Below are positions 45,155 to 56,283 of a DNA stretch of 64,000 nucleotides, in pieces (positions within the stretch are counted from its first letter, which is position 1; every line of letters begins with the position of its first letter). The DNA comes from Salticus scenicus. Lineage: Eukaryota > Arthropoda > Arachnida > Araneae > Salticidae. The notes below the pieces were generated by a model. The model was given only the letters and a program-made list of their open reading frames with translations. It had not been told where the DNA came from and made no database searches. The stretch is from positions 59,213,218 to 59,277,217 of the forward strand of contig OZ005650.1 of the NCBI GenBank assembly GCA_963930645.1, read 5' to 3'. The position numbers and the translations under genes were made by a program.

Positions 45155-46020
45155 GTTAACTGTTACCCGTCTGAATTTTTAACCGAGAGTTTCCAGTTTT
45201 TTCCACTTTCGGTTTGTTCTAGTTCTTCAACTTTGGCGATATTTAAGTACCGACGAGTAGCCCCGTCGGCCGAAGAAAGTTAGTTTATCAGGTAGGTGTT
45301 TTCATTTTATTGTATTTCATTTATATACTTTCTTGTTTACATTACGTACTTTTTTGTATTCTTGTATATTTTATTTATATTAAATTGATGTAATTGTACT
45401 ACTTTTGTAATTTTTGTAATTTTATAATTGTTTTTGGAATTTTAAAATTATATGCATGCCAGATTTCTTCTCGGTTCATGGTGTTTTTCTGTTTGGTGAG
45501 AAGTTGGGGGGCTAAGGATAGTTATTAGCTAATTGCTAATGCCCTTTCAGAAACTTCTCTTTCACCCCTACACTGGAGGGGGGGGGGGGCTCCCTGATAA
45601 AAACCTCAGTATTTTTTTTTTTTTTTTTGGTGGGGGGGGGTTATTTCATTTTATTGATTGATAATTTATTCCTATACTTAAGTTTGCATTTCCTTTTGCA
45701 GGTATTCTGCGCATTGGTTTGCAATTCTACTTTTTTGTTTTTCTTATCTTTAAACTCATAAATTCGTTACAATAGTTGCCTATATATATATATTTTTTTT
45801 TCTTTTTAAAAAAATTAAAGTTAAAATGGGTTTTTAAATCAGATCTTTTGAACTAATTATACTATTGAACTAAAAATTACGGCATTATAGGTTTTGTTCT
45901 ATTTAATATGTGTACCAAATTTTGTAGCGATCGCTGAAACGATGAACATTGTATAATGAAATAAATCCTGATATTACATGACATCTGTTTTATCAAAACG
46001 AAATCGCAGTCCAGGAACTT
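45155..46020. other. Sequence downstream of the RT relic
   Basis: May include the eroded 3' end of the same retroelement. A G-run at about 45579-45590 and a T/G run at about 45614-45640 are slippage-prone. No gene. Confidence 0.4.
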
Positions 46021-46815
46021 TTTACTTTCTTCTATATTCAAAAGAAGAGCAAATTGGATTCGTAAAATGTTTCGACCTCGGGTTTTTGATGTATTTAAAC
46101 GTTTCGATAGCTGTAGAACGCGATTTGACCATTTTTATAAAATGCCTGCCTGTGTGTGTGTGTGACAAAATTTTGTGGTATCTGTATCTCAGGTACTGCT
46201 GCACAGAATTTCATACAAATTGGTATGTAGTTACACATTGACATTAGTGCCTATCAACTTTTGGAAAAAATTGTCCCACTGCTTGCATTGCCATCCCGCT
46301 TTTTCTGGATTTTTAATATGGTGGTATAGGACAAAATTTTGTGTAAGTGTGCATAAAGATAATTATTTTTTAAAAATCATTATGAAATTTTAAAGAATTG
46401 CTTGTAATAGAGGTAATCAACTGGGGGAAAAAATGTGTATGTAGGAGCCTCGCCTTCCCTTTAAGGGGAAAATCCCCTCTCGAGGGGAGTAAATTTTAAT
46501 GATGGGTATGTTTCAAAACAGCTTGCCAATACCTTTAAAACGAATGGTTGAACCATCGATCTGTGATAATTTAAAATAAAGTTATCGATTTTTTATAATG
46601 TAATATTGTAATATTGAAATGTAATATTGAAAATAAAATTGACTTTTTTTGGATATTTAGTGTTATACTACTTTTCTAATATGGAAATTGTCTGCATTAT
46701 CATGGGAGATACATTTTTTAAATAATAATTTAAATAAATTATTTTAACTGAGTGGATTTGTATAGGAAAATATAGAAGAAAGTTATGTGATGGCCACAAC
46801 ATACTAGTTTTCAAC
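46021..46815 (-). repeat. Family R, minus-strand copy
   Basis: Reverse match to 4850-5640 and 55135-56283: TTTACTTTCTTCTATATTC end, GATTTGACCATTTTTATAAA, TGTGTGTGTGTGACAAAATT, the CCCCTCTCGAGGGG palindrome at about 46474-46487, ACGAATGGTTGAACCATCGA, AGTTATCGATTTTTTATAAT, ACTACTTTTCTAATATGGAA, and at the far end GATGGCCACAACATACTAGT. Frames on both strands across it are shadows. Confidence 0.75.
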
Positions 46816-47002
46816 CGAACACATATTTAAACGGTTGGCTAAACGGGAACAGTTTTAGTACAGAGCCCATTTGGCGAAATTTAAGATTTAGCGGTGCAGT
46901 AGCCAAAGTTTTCATTCGCGCGAACCCTTTAGACAGTTTAACTCTAACCCTGTATTAGAAACATAGCTAAATAATAATAATAATAAAAAAAAAATACAGC
47001 AA

Positions 47003-47039
<37 letters not shown>

Positions 47040-47373
47040 TTTACAGTATCAACATAAATTATTTATTTTCATTATGCCTGATTAGATCATATTGTAGAAA
47101 GAATGTATCTTTAAAAAATGAATCTTTACTGCTTAAAGCTCCATTTAAAATCTGGCCGTGTATTAGAAATATATAGAGAGTATTATATTTTGTTTTAAAT
47201 AAAAAAATAAATAATTAATGAAAAAATAAAGTAAAATAAAAAAGTTTTTTTTCTTTCTTTCTTTCTTTCTTTTTTTTTTTTTTTTTTTAAGATTAGCAAT
47301 TAAACCAAAAAAAAAAAAAAAAATCATAGTCAAATAGTTACAGAAGTTTGAATATCGCTAAGGGGGTCATGTA
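46816..47373. other. AT-rich sequence with AAT and T/C runs
   Basis: (AAT)n at about 46971-46984 and 47008-47036, (CTTT)n with a T-run at 47253-47289. No gene. Confidence 0.5.
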
Positions 47374-47857
47374 CAGGGTGATTACAATTAAAGTTACGAT
47401 TTCAAAACGCTGCATTTTTAAAACTACCCATCAGAGCAATTTGATATTTTACCAGAACAATCGTGAGACAATGAAATTTTGTTTGGGGGAGGAAAAAAGT
47501 AGTTTTAAGATGTTCCTATAGATGGCGCTGTTAGGGAAATGTCAGGGGAAACGCCTAAATGGACTCCTTAAACACAGAAATGTTGTTAGCAACACAGTGG
47601 AATAGCCGAAAACAATAGACTTCAAGGGTTTACTACTTTTTTTTTTAAAGCAAAAATCTAGATTACGTGTTTGCAGCGGAAACAGTCATAGTGAAAAGAG
47701 AAAAAGAGGAACTTCATGAAACAAATACTTTTCGGATAATTAATGGCACATTTTGGAACTATTTTTTTTTCTTTTGCCAAAGAAAGTTTCATTGCCTCAC
47801 GAATGCTCTGGTAAAATATCAGATCGCTCTGATGGGTAGTTTTAAATAATCACCCTA
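47374..47857. mobile_element. TA-flanked MITE, copy 2 (about 484 bp)
   Basis: The left end CAGGGTGATTACAATTAAAG (TA at 47372-47373) continues with TTACGATTTCAAAACGC and ACTACCCATCAGAGC; the right end has GCTCTGATGGGTAGTTTTAA followed by ATCACCCTA. The middle shares GAGGAACTTCATGAAACAAA, GTGTTTGCAGCGGAAACAGT and CAATAGACTTCAAGGGTTT (reverse orientation) with 11533-12100. So the two copies are the same family, inserted in opposite orientations. Confidence 0.8.
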
Positions 47858-48384
47858 TTTAAAGCTGTAGCGCAAAATGGTCCGGATATTACGAATTCCT
47901 TCCTACTAACAAAAAATATATATATATACTGATTTTTAGAATAAAATTTCATTTAAAAAATGTGGTATTAAATATTATGTAATTCAATTTGACGTTGTAT
48001 ATGGGGATTTTCTAAAATATTGTTCTGATCACGTTTTATGTTATGTACTATTAATATTCCAAGACATTGAAAGGCAAAGCAGCGTTAAAGCAGAACACTA
48101 GAAATGGCGATAACGGTAATAGCGCAAAATCGCTGACTAAAAGAAACAATACTGCCTTAATAATAACTTATACCAAGAAACTCTTAGTTTAAAGAAAGTA
48201 CATCTTATTCATAAGAACGGAAGAAAACTTGGGTTAAAAATGTAAAGAATTAAGTATTACAGAATTAAATATTGACTTTTGAAGATTCCATCTTTCCAAT
48301 GAACAATAAATGATTTTTGAACAAACAATTCCTTTAAACTATAGTGATAATACACTAGATTAAAATTAAATAATACAAAAATAA

Positions 48385-48386
<2 letters not shown>
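47858..48386. other. AT-rich sequence, nothing recognised
   Basis: No frame, RNA or repeat end that I can support. Confidence 0.5.

Positions 48387-48442
<56 letters not shown>
48387..48442. repeat. (TA)n microsatellite
   Basis: About 28 uninterrupted TA units, followed by a T-run. Confidence 0.95.
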
Positions 48443-48445
<3 letters not shown>

Positions 48446-48797
48446 CTTTTTTTTTTTTTTCATGAAAAATCAAAAATCAAAAATACATTCCATTTGTAGA
48501 TTCTTCTTACTTTTCTAAACAGATAGAGAATAAAATCGGAAATCACAAATATCGAGCTGAATTTTTATGTTTTATCTTATTACACTTTTCTTTTATTTCA
48601 TAATAGAAAAGAATATTTATTGGAAAAGAATAATAAATTTAAAGAATATATTTAAAAATGCGATAAAAAGTGAAGCGTTACGAAACACAAATTGTTATGA
48701 ATATTGATCGACTGTAGATAAAATATGTCAGATTATATTAAAGATTTTTGTGATTTTTCTTATGACTTAGAATCGCGAACACAGAAATTAATATTTT
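48443..48797. other. AT-rich left flank of the Helitron pair
   Basis: No gene. The base adjoining the Helitron on the plus strand is A (48798). Confidence 0.6.
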
Positions 48798-48894
48798 ACT
48801 AGCTGGCTTCGCCCGCTAGCGGGTCAGTATTTTCAAATGAATCACTAAAATTAATGAATCACTAACAGTAATTTTTAGTGTTAAGAAAAGAAAT

Positions 48895-49630
48895 TAAAAA
48901 AAAAAAATCATTTCTGATTGGGTAAAAAGTCGGCCCGGGTTCCCACTGCCTTCGGCAGCGCAGTCCCGTGCTCGCTGCGCGCGCACAACTTAAGGGATAC
49001 ACGCGCTGCGCGCGCGTATACCTTCCCTGACCTTTAGTGCCCCCTAAAAAAATCATTTCTGATCGGGTAAAAACTCGCACCGGGTCCCCACTGCCTTCGG
49101 CAGCGCAGACTGATGCGCGCGCACGTGTGAAGGTATACGTGCGCTGCGCGCACATATTCCTCCTGAAGTCATATTTTTATTCGTAAGAAAGGAAAATTTA
49201 AAAAATCATTTCTCATCGGGTACAAAGTCGGACCGGGTCCCCACTGCCTTCGGCAGCGCGGTCACGTGCGCGCTGCGCACGCACACGTTCACGGATACAC
49301 GCGCTGCGCTCGCGTATTCCTTCCCTGACCCTTCGTGTCCCCTAAAAAAAAATCATTTCTGATTGGTTAAAAACTCACACCGGGGCCCCACTGCCTTCGG
49401 CAGCGCAAACCCATGCGCGCTGCGCGCGCACGTGTGAAGGTATACGCGCGCTGCGCGCATATACTCCTTCTCAAATCAAATTTTTATTCTTAAGAAAAGA
49501 AAATGAAAAAAATCATTTCTCATCGGTTAAAAAGTCGGACCTGGTCCCCACTGCCTTCGGCCGCGCAGTCCCGTGCGCGCTGCGCGCACAAGTTAGGGGA
49601 TACGCGCGCGGTGCACGACTATCTCTTCCC
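48895..49630. repeat. GC-rich palindromic module array, five modules (Helitron copy 1)
   Basis: Modules start at about 48907, 49051, 49205, 49351 and 49511 with variants of AAATCATTTCTGATCGGGTA, then CCCCACTGCCTTCGGCAGCG (hairpin CTGCC-TTC-GGCAG), then one or two GCGCGCTGCGCGCGC-type palindromes. Two types alternate: one ends CCTTCCCTGACC..., the other ATTTTTATTCTTAAGAAAAG. Antisense frames over this segment (Arg/Thr/Ala-rich) come from the repeats and are not genes. Confidence 0.85.
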
Positions 49631-49689
49631 CACCATTTCAGTCCCTCCTAATTAACCTACGTATACCAATTTTGAACGGTCTAACTCAA

Positions 49690-50400
49690 TTAGCTGAGAT
49701 GCAAAGGAAAACGTAATCAGGAAACCTCAAAACGTGTAAATCTGGTGAAAACTTTCGATAATTTAAAAGAACTTTAAAATATCTTTCGAATGATGCATTA
49801 AAAATAATTTAATCTTAATTAGAAATTGAAATATTGAAATTTGAAAATATTACAGCGCCATCTGTCGGTAGAAATTTCTGTATTCCACTGTTCCATTCCA
49901 ATTCAAAAACGCTTTCTAATGATGTATTACTTATGAAATTATTATAATTAGTATCTGAGATACAAAAGAAAATTCATTCGGGACACCTCAAAACGTGTAA
50001 ATCTGGTGAAAACTTTCGATAATATAAAAGAACTTTAAAATATCTTTCGAATTAAGTATTAAAAATAATTTAATCATAATTAGAAATTGTAATATTGAAA
50101 ATTGAAAATATTACAACGCCATAAAAGAAAACTGGTTCAGGACACCTCAAAACGTGTAATTCTGGTGAAAACTTTCGATAATTTAAAAGAACTTTAAAAT
50201 ATCTTTCGAATGATGCGTTAAAAATAATTTAATTATAATTAGAAATTGAAATATTGAAATTTGAAAATATTACAGCGCCATGAAAGAACACTGATTCAGA
50301 AGACCTCAAAACGTGTAAATCTGTTGAAAACTTTGAATTATGTAAAAGAACTTTAAAATATCTTTCGTATGATGTATAAAAAAAAAATCAATCGTAATTA
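49690..50400. repeat. AT-rich repeat of Helitron copy 1, four copies
   Basis: Each copy contains CCTCAAAACGTGTAAATCTG, then GTGAAAACTTTCGATAAT, AAAGAACTTTAAAATATCTT, TCGAATGATG and AATATTACAGCGCCAT. Copies begin near 49721, 49981, 50140 and 50300, period 160-260 bp depending on whether the GTCGGTAGAAATTTCTGTAT block is present. Confidence 0.8.
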
Positions 50401-51229
50401 GAAATTGAAATACGCGTATTAGAATATTGCAAAAATGTCCGGCGTGTAAAGATAAAATTTAATTTGCAATTAAAATGTAAATCTTTTGTTTATTGACGAA
50501 AATCGATGAAATTTGAAATGCAAGTTTGTTTTGTGGTGTAAATATTATATACTAAATAAAATGTGCAAAATTTGAAAAATTGAAGAAAATAGAAAATTGT
50601 AATTTTTAATCGCACTACGAAACACGTGACTCCATTAAATACCAGATGTGTTTCCGTTGAAGACTGCTGTAGGCTTAATGTCTGCAAAGATAACATTCTT
50701 GTGATTCGTTGCCAACATTTTTTTGTAGTTTAGTTAATTTTAAAAAATCTAATTGTCCGATCGATAAGTCGTTTAAACCATCGGATTTAGAAAAAAAAGC
50801 CCTTTCCAATGGTATCTTGTTTGTAACGATACGACTGATATTTCTAATTTATTTTCCACTTTTTCCGTAAAAATGTCGCTTTTTTAAGCATTTAATCATG
50901 AATTCTGGGTCATTTTTCGGTAGACAATGGTCCACGTTTTAATTAATATCTCCGCTAATTAGGGTCGCATCGTTTAGCAAATTAGATAACCCAGATCTGC
51001 GATAAATTCTGTGTCCGACGGTACCTGTTCGAAGTCCGTGCGACCTTTAGCGGCGGAGCCTTAGGTGCGTCAAGCCGTTTCTCACAGACACACAGACACA
51101 CACACGCGTACACATTTTAATAATATAAGAGACTAGCTGGCTTCGCCCGCTAGCGGGTCAGTATTTTCAAATGAATCACTAAAATTAATGAATCACTAAC
51201 AGTAATTTTTAGTGTTCAGAAAAGAAATT

Positions 51230-52310
51230 TAAAAAAAAATCATTTCTGATTGGGTAAAAAGTCGGCCCGGGTCCCCACTGCCTTCGGCAGCGCAGTCCCG
51301 TGCGTGCTGCGCGCGCACAACTTATGGGATACACGCGCTGCGCGCGCGTATACCTTCCCTGACCTTTCGTGCCCCCTAAAAAAATCATTTCTGATCGGGT
51401 AAAAACTCGCACCGGGTCCCCACTGCTTTCGGCAGCGCAGACCCATGCGCGCGCACGTGTGAAGGTATACGTGCGCTGCGCGCACATATTCCTTCTGAAG
51501 TCATATTTTTATTCTTAAGAAAAGAAAACTAACAGTAACAGAAACAAAAAGTAACTTTTAGTGTTAAGAAAAGAAATTTAAAAAAAATCATTTCTGATTG
51601 GGTAAAAAGTCGGCCCGGGTCCCCACTGCCTTCGGCAGCGCAGTCCCGTGCGCGCTGCGCGCGCACAACTTAAGGGATATACGCGTTGCGCGCGTGTATA
51701 CCTTCCCTGACCTTTCGTGCCCCCTAAAAAAATCATTTCTGATCGGGTAAAAACTCGCACCGGGTCCCCACTGCCTTCGGCAGCGCAGACCCATGCGCGC
51801 GCACGTGTGAAGGTATACGTGCGCTGCGCGCACATATTCCTCCTGAAGTCATATTTTTATTCTTAAGAAAAGAAAATTTAAAAAATCATATCTCATCGGG
51901 TACAAAGTCTGACCGGGTCCCCACTGCCTTCGGCAGCGCAGTCACGTGCGCGCTGCGCACGCACAAGTTCACGGATACACGCGCTGCGCTCGCGTATTCC
52001 TTCCCTGACCCTTCGTGCCCCCTAAAAAAAAATCATTTCTGATCGGTTAAAAACTCACACCGGGTCCCCACTGCCTTCGGCAGCGCAAACCCATGCACGC
52101 TGCGCGCGCAAGTGTGAAGGTATACGCGCGCTGCGCGCATACACTCCTTCTCAAATCAAATTTTTATTCTTAAGAAAAGAAAAAAATCATTTCTCATCGG
52201 TTAAAAAGTCGGACCTGGTCCCCACTGCCTTCGGCCGCGCAGTCCCGTGCGCGCTGCGCGCACAAGTTAGGGGATACGCGCGCGGTGCACGCTTATCTCT
52301 TCCCCACCCT
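51230..52310. repeat. GC-rich palindromic module array, seven modules (Helitron copy 2)
   Basis: Same alternating modules as in copy 1; the extra pair comes from a duplication near 51500-51590, where ACTAACAGTAACAGAAACAA and AAGTAACTTTTAGTG interrupt the series. Open frames antisense to it (81-92 residues) are repeats read as protein. Confidence 0.85.
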
Positions 52311-52379
52311 TTCAGCCCCTCATAATTAACCAACGTATACCAATTTTGAACGGTCTAACTCAATTAGCTGAGATGCAAA

Positions 52380-53480
52380 GGAAAACGTATTCAGGACACC
52401 TCAAAACGTGTAAATCTGGTGAAAACTTTCGATAATTTAAAAGAACTTTAAAATATCTTTCGAATGATGTATTAAAAATAATTTAATCAAAATTTGAAAT
52501 TGAAATATTGAAAATTGAAAATATTACAGCGTCATCTGTCGGTAGAAATTTCTGTATTCCACTGTTCCATTCCAATTCAAAAACGCTTTCTAATGATGTA
52601 TTACTTATGAAATTATATTAATTAGTAGCTGAGATACAAAGAAAACTAATTCAGGACACCTCAAAACGTGTAAATCTGGTGAAAACTTTCGATAATATAA
52701 AAGAACTTTAAAATATCTTTCGAATGATGTATTAAAAAAAATTTAATCATAATTAGAAATTGAAATATTGAAATTTGAAAATAATACAGCACCATAAGAG
52801 AAAACTGATTCAGGAGACTTCAAAACGTGTTAATCTCGCGAAAACTTTCGATAATTTAAAAGAACTTTAAAATATCTTTCGAGTGATGCATAAAAAATAA
52901 CTTAATTTTAATTAGAAATTGAAATATTGAAATTCGAAAAAATTACAGCGCCATCTGGCGGTAGAAATTTCTGTATTCCACTGTTCGATTCCAAATCAAA
53001 AAAGCTTTTTAATGATGTATTACTTATGAAATTATTATAATTAGTATCTGAGATACAAAAGAAAACTCATTCGGGACACCTCAAAACGTGTAAATCTGGT
53101 GAAAACTTTCGATAATATAAAAGAACTTTAAAATATCTTTCGAATTAAGTATTAAAAATAATTTAATCATAATTAGAAATTGTAATATTGAAAATTGAAA
53201 ATATTACAACGCCATAAAAGAAAACTGGTTCAGGACACCTCAAAACGTGTAATTCTGGTGAAAACTTTCGATAATTTAAAAGAACTTTAAAATATCTTTC
53301 GAATAATGTATTAAAAATAATTTAATCATAATTAGAAATTGAAATATTGAAATTTGAAAATATTACAGCGCCATGAAAGAACACTGATTCAGGAGACCTC
53401 CAAACGTGTAAATCTGTTGAAAACTTTGAATTATGTAAAAGAACTTTAAAATATCTTTCGTATGATGTATAAAAAATAAA
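52380..53480. repeat. AT-rich repeat of Helitron copy 2, six copies
   Basis: Copies with CTCAAAACGTGTAAATCTGG or close variants begin near 52395, 52655, 52815, 53075, 53230 and 53390. Two copies more than in Helitron copy 1; the extra segment (about 52800-53050) repeats the CCATCTGGCGGTAGAAATTT block. Confidence 0.8.
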
Positions 53481-54180
53481 TCAATTGTAATTAGAAATTG
53501 AAATACGCGTATTAGAATATTGCAAAAATGTCCGGCGTGTAAAGATAAAATTTAATTTGCAATTAAAATGTAAATCTTTTGTTTATTGACGAAAATCGAT
53601 GAAATTTTAAATGCAAGTTTGTTTTGTGGTGTAAATATTATATACTAAATAAAATGTGTAAAATTTGAAAAATTGAAGAAAATAGAAAATTGTAATTTTT
53701 AATCGCAGTACGGAACACGTGACCTCATTCCAGAAGTGTGTTTCTTTCCGTTGAAGACTGCTGTAGACGTAGTGTCTGCAAAGATAACATTCTTGTGATT
53801 CGTTGCCAATATTTTTTTATAGTTTAGTTAATTTTAAAAAATCTAATTGTCCGATCGATAAGCCGTTTAAACCTTCGGATTGAGAAAAAAAGCCCTTTCC
53901 AATGGTATCTTGTTTGTAACGATACGACTGATATTTCTAATTTATTTCCCACTTTTTCCGAAAAAATGTCGCTTTTTAAGCATTTAATCATGAATTCTGG
54001 GTCATTTTTCGGTAGACAACGGTCGACGTTTTAATTAATATCTCCGCTAATTAGGGTCGCATCGTTTAGCAAATTAGATAACCCAGATCTGCGATAAATT
54101 CTCTGTCGATCGGTACCTGTTCGAAGTCCGTGCGACCGTTAGCGGCCGAGCTTTTGCTGCGTCAAGCCGTTTCTCACAGA

Positions 54181-54182
54181 CA

Positions 54183-54217
<35 letters not shown>
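54181..54217. repeat. (CA)n microsatellite at the 5' end of Helitron copy 2
   Basis: About 16 CA units next to GCGTACAGATTTTAATAATA. Copy 1 has a shorter, interrupted tract at the same place. Confidence 0.9.
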
Positions 54218-54219
<2 letters not shown>

Positions 54220-54245
54220 GTACAGATTTTAATAATATAAGGAGA

Positions 54246-54471
54246 TAATCGGCCAAGCATATTTCTCACTTAAAGAATTTTAGTTAAACAAAATTATTAA
54301 GCTGAGAATATTAAAGGAATATATTCTGTAAGAAGACAGAAATAGTCATTTTTTTTTTTTTTTTTTTTTATCGCTGGACCTGATTAAAAGTAATAATAAA
54401 TAAATGAGGAAAATTCACGGCATTGTACAGTTTATACATATATACATATAATCGGTTTATGGAGGCTTTCG
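54246..54471. other. Right flank of the Helitron pair
   Basis: AT-rich with a T-run near 54351-54370. No gene. Confidence 0.5.
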
Positions 54472-54622
54472 TCACCTTCCGAGCTCGAGGCCTTTTTTCC
54501 ATTGGGTTCTGTCTAGGCATAGATTCTGATTAATTATTAATTTTGTAATGGCTTGGGTAATATCCTGTATACAGGTTCTCCTAGGTCTTCCTCTCTTTCT
54601 TTTCTTCCCCTCTTTCTTTTCT
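54472..54622 (-). pseudogene. LINE C-terminal fragment
   Basis: A minus-strand frame reads KKRKRGRPRRTCIQDITQAI, then about ten residues, then CLDRTQWKKGLELGR and a stop. RGRPRRTW..DI followed about 20 residues later by a DRxxWR-like block is the characteristic tail of many invertebrate endonuclease/reverse transcriptase LINEs. Only this tail is visible; the upstream RT is absent, as expected if the fragment is isolated or the rest has decayed. Two of the usual tryptophans are changed (TC, QW retained). The clade cannot be fixed from this piece. Confidence 0.5.
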
Positions 54623-55134
54623 TCATTGATTCACTGCTTATATATGAATATGTGTGTGTGTGTGCGCGTGTAGATATGAAATCGGCATGCATTTTTCCGC
54701 TAAAATAAAATTACAAAAATTAATTGGCACAAAAAATATTACTTTTTTAAGTTGCAGTAATAAAAACTAATATAAAATTAATGGATTAAACTCTTGGTTA
54801 ACTCGCATTCAACTAACAGGAAAATTTCGGATTTTTTTCTTTCTTCCTAATAAAAATTTTGAAGTATTTGCTACTATTTTAAGACGGTTACGACTTCTAT
54901 CTTAAAAAAACCAATGTCTAATTTTACATAAAAGAAATAAACGTTTATATATACAAATGAAAATTTTATAAAAAGAAATAAATAACGTTAAAAAGTGTCT
55001 CCTAATCGGCAATTTAAAAACAAACGAAATTCTTGTAAAAATCAGAGAGGAGCGTTTAACCAAAGGTGGTGGTGTGTGTGTGTTTCGGGGGGGTGCTTTT
55101 GCGGTATTTTACGACATATATCTAACATATTTTT
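54623..55134. other. AT-rich sequence, short TG run
   Basis: A (TG)n/(CG) stretch at 54650-54670 and a G-run near 55087. No gene. Confidence 0.5.
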
Positions 55135-56283
55135 AGTAAAAACTAGTATGTTGTGGCCACCGACTTTCTTCTATGTTTTCCTATACAAATTCACTCAGTA
55201 ACAGTATTTAAAAAAAAAAAAATCTCCCCCACCCCGTTTTTTTTCGTTAAAAGTAAAAAAAAAATCGATAACTTTGTTTTAAATTACCACATATTTATAG
55301 TTCAACCATTCGCTTTAAAGGTACTGACAAGACTTTTCGAAAGATACCCATCTTGAAAATTAACCCCCCCCCGGGGAGTACTTCCACCAGGGGGGGGGGA
55401 AGCGATGCCCCCATATGCACAAAAAATTTTTCCTAATGAATTACTACTATTATTAATAATTCATATAAATTTAACAATCACAGGTTAAGAATAACTCTCA
55501 CTGTGTACATTTACACGGAATTTTGTCCTATACTGCCATGGTAAAAATTTAGAAGAAATACGATCACAGCGCCTCCTGTCGAGAGACTAATCCCCAAATC
55601 TAATCAGCACCATTTTATGTCAGGGGCCAAATAAATACCAAGTTTGGTTAAATTTCGTTATTTCTTTCTGTTTTTTTTTCGTAAAAAGTAAAAAAAAATC
55701 GATAACTTTGTTTTAAATTATCACAGATTTATAGTTCAACCATTCGTTTTAAAGGTATTGACGAGAACTTTCGAAAGATACCCATCTTGAAAATTTACTC
55801 CACTCGAGGGGGGGACTTCGCCCCAGGGGGTTTGACGGGGCTTCTGCACATACAAAAAAAATTTCCCAGTTGACTATCTCTATTATAAATAATTCTTGTA
55901 AATTTCGTAATTATTATTAAAAAATAATTCTCTTTATGCATATTTATACAAAATTTTGTCCTATATCACCATGTTAAAAATTTAGAAAAAGAGGGATGGC
56001 AACGCAACCTTTAAGACAATTTTTACCAAAAGATGATAGGCACTAATTTATGTCAAGGTGCAACTACATACCAATTTGTATGAAATTCTGTGCAGTAGTT
56101 CCTGAGATAGAGTTGCCACAAAATTTTGTCACACACACACAGACAGACAGTCAGACATTTTCTAAAAATGGTCAAATCGTAATCTACAGCTCTCAAAACG
56201 TGTAAATCAATCAAAAACCCGAAGTCGAAAATTTTTACGAATCCAATACCTTTTTCTATTGAATATAGAAGAAAGTAAAAATA
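55135..56283 (+). repeat. Family R, plus-strand copy with an internal duplication
   Basis: Starts with ACTAGTATGTTGTGGCCACC, which matches the far end of the minus copy at 46.8 kb. The block AATCGATAACTTTGTTTTAA with GTTCAACCATTCG occurs twice (near 55262 and 55696), each followed by a GC-rich palindrome (CCCCCCCGGGG near 55363; CTCGAGGGG near 55804) and by ATTTTGTCCTATA. The copy ends with CACACACACAGACAGACAGT, TTCTAAAAATGGTCAAATCG, CTCAAAACGTGTAAATCAAT and GAATATAGAAGAAAGTAAAA. No coding capacity. Confidence 0.75.

Larger units (their letters stand above)
48799..51132 (-). mobile_element. Helitron-like non-autonomous element, copy 1 (2334 bp)
   Basis: On the minus strand it starts TCTCTTATATTATTAAAA (plus end 51132) and ends with the palindrome CCCGCTAGCGGG, then CGAAGCCAG, then CTAG (plus start 48799), followed by a host T. 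A TC start, a hairpin about nine bases before a CTRR end, and A|T insertion without duplication define Helitrons. There is no RepHel frame. Inside (plus-strand order) are five GC-rich modules, an AT-rich repeat, and a CA-rich terminal tract near 51087-51110. Confidence 0.85.
51133..54245 (-). mobile_element. Helitron-like non-autonomous element, copy 2 (3113 bp), joined head-to-tail to copy 1
   Basis: The plus start CTAGCTGGCTTCGCCCGCTA abuts copy 1 with no base between (minus-strand junction CTAG|TCTCTT). The plus end is ...AATATAAGGAGA at 54245, followed by host T (54246), giving A|TC on the minus strand. It matches copy 1 almost throughout but has seven GC-rich modules (starts near 51238, 51384, 51588, 51731, 51882, 52031, 52186), six AT-rich repeat copies (52385-53470) and a longer CA tract (54185-54217). 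No coding capacity. Confidence 0.85.

Noticed and set aside
46022..46393. Overlapping frames on both strands near 46.0-46.4 kb
   Set aside because: They lie inside family R, are not kept open in its other copies, and include the (TG)n tract.
48257..48463. Tyr/Ile repeat frame across (TA)n; same at 44750-44983 and 9851-10248
   Set aside because: TA repeats read as Tyr-Ile; no protein content.
51209..51835. Arg/Ala/Thr-rich minus-strand frames of 81-92 residues (also 48862-49155)
   Set aside because: They follow the GC-rich palindromic modules of the Helitrons in two frames at once, repeat with the modules, and have no domain or start context.
49000..52300. CRISPR-like array in the GC-rich repeats
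   Set aside because: Repeats are long, imperfect and alternate in type, with no unique spacers; eukaryotic context.
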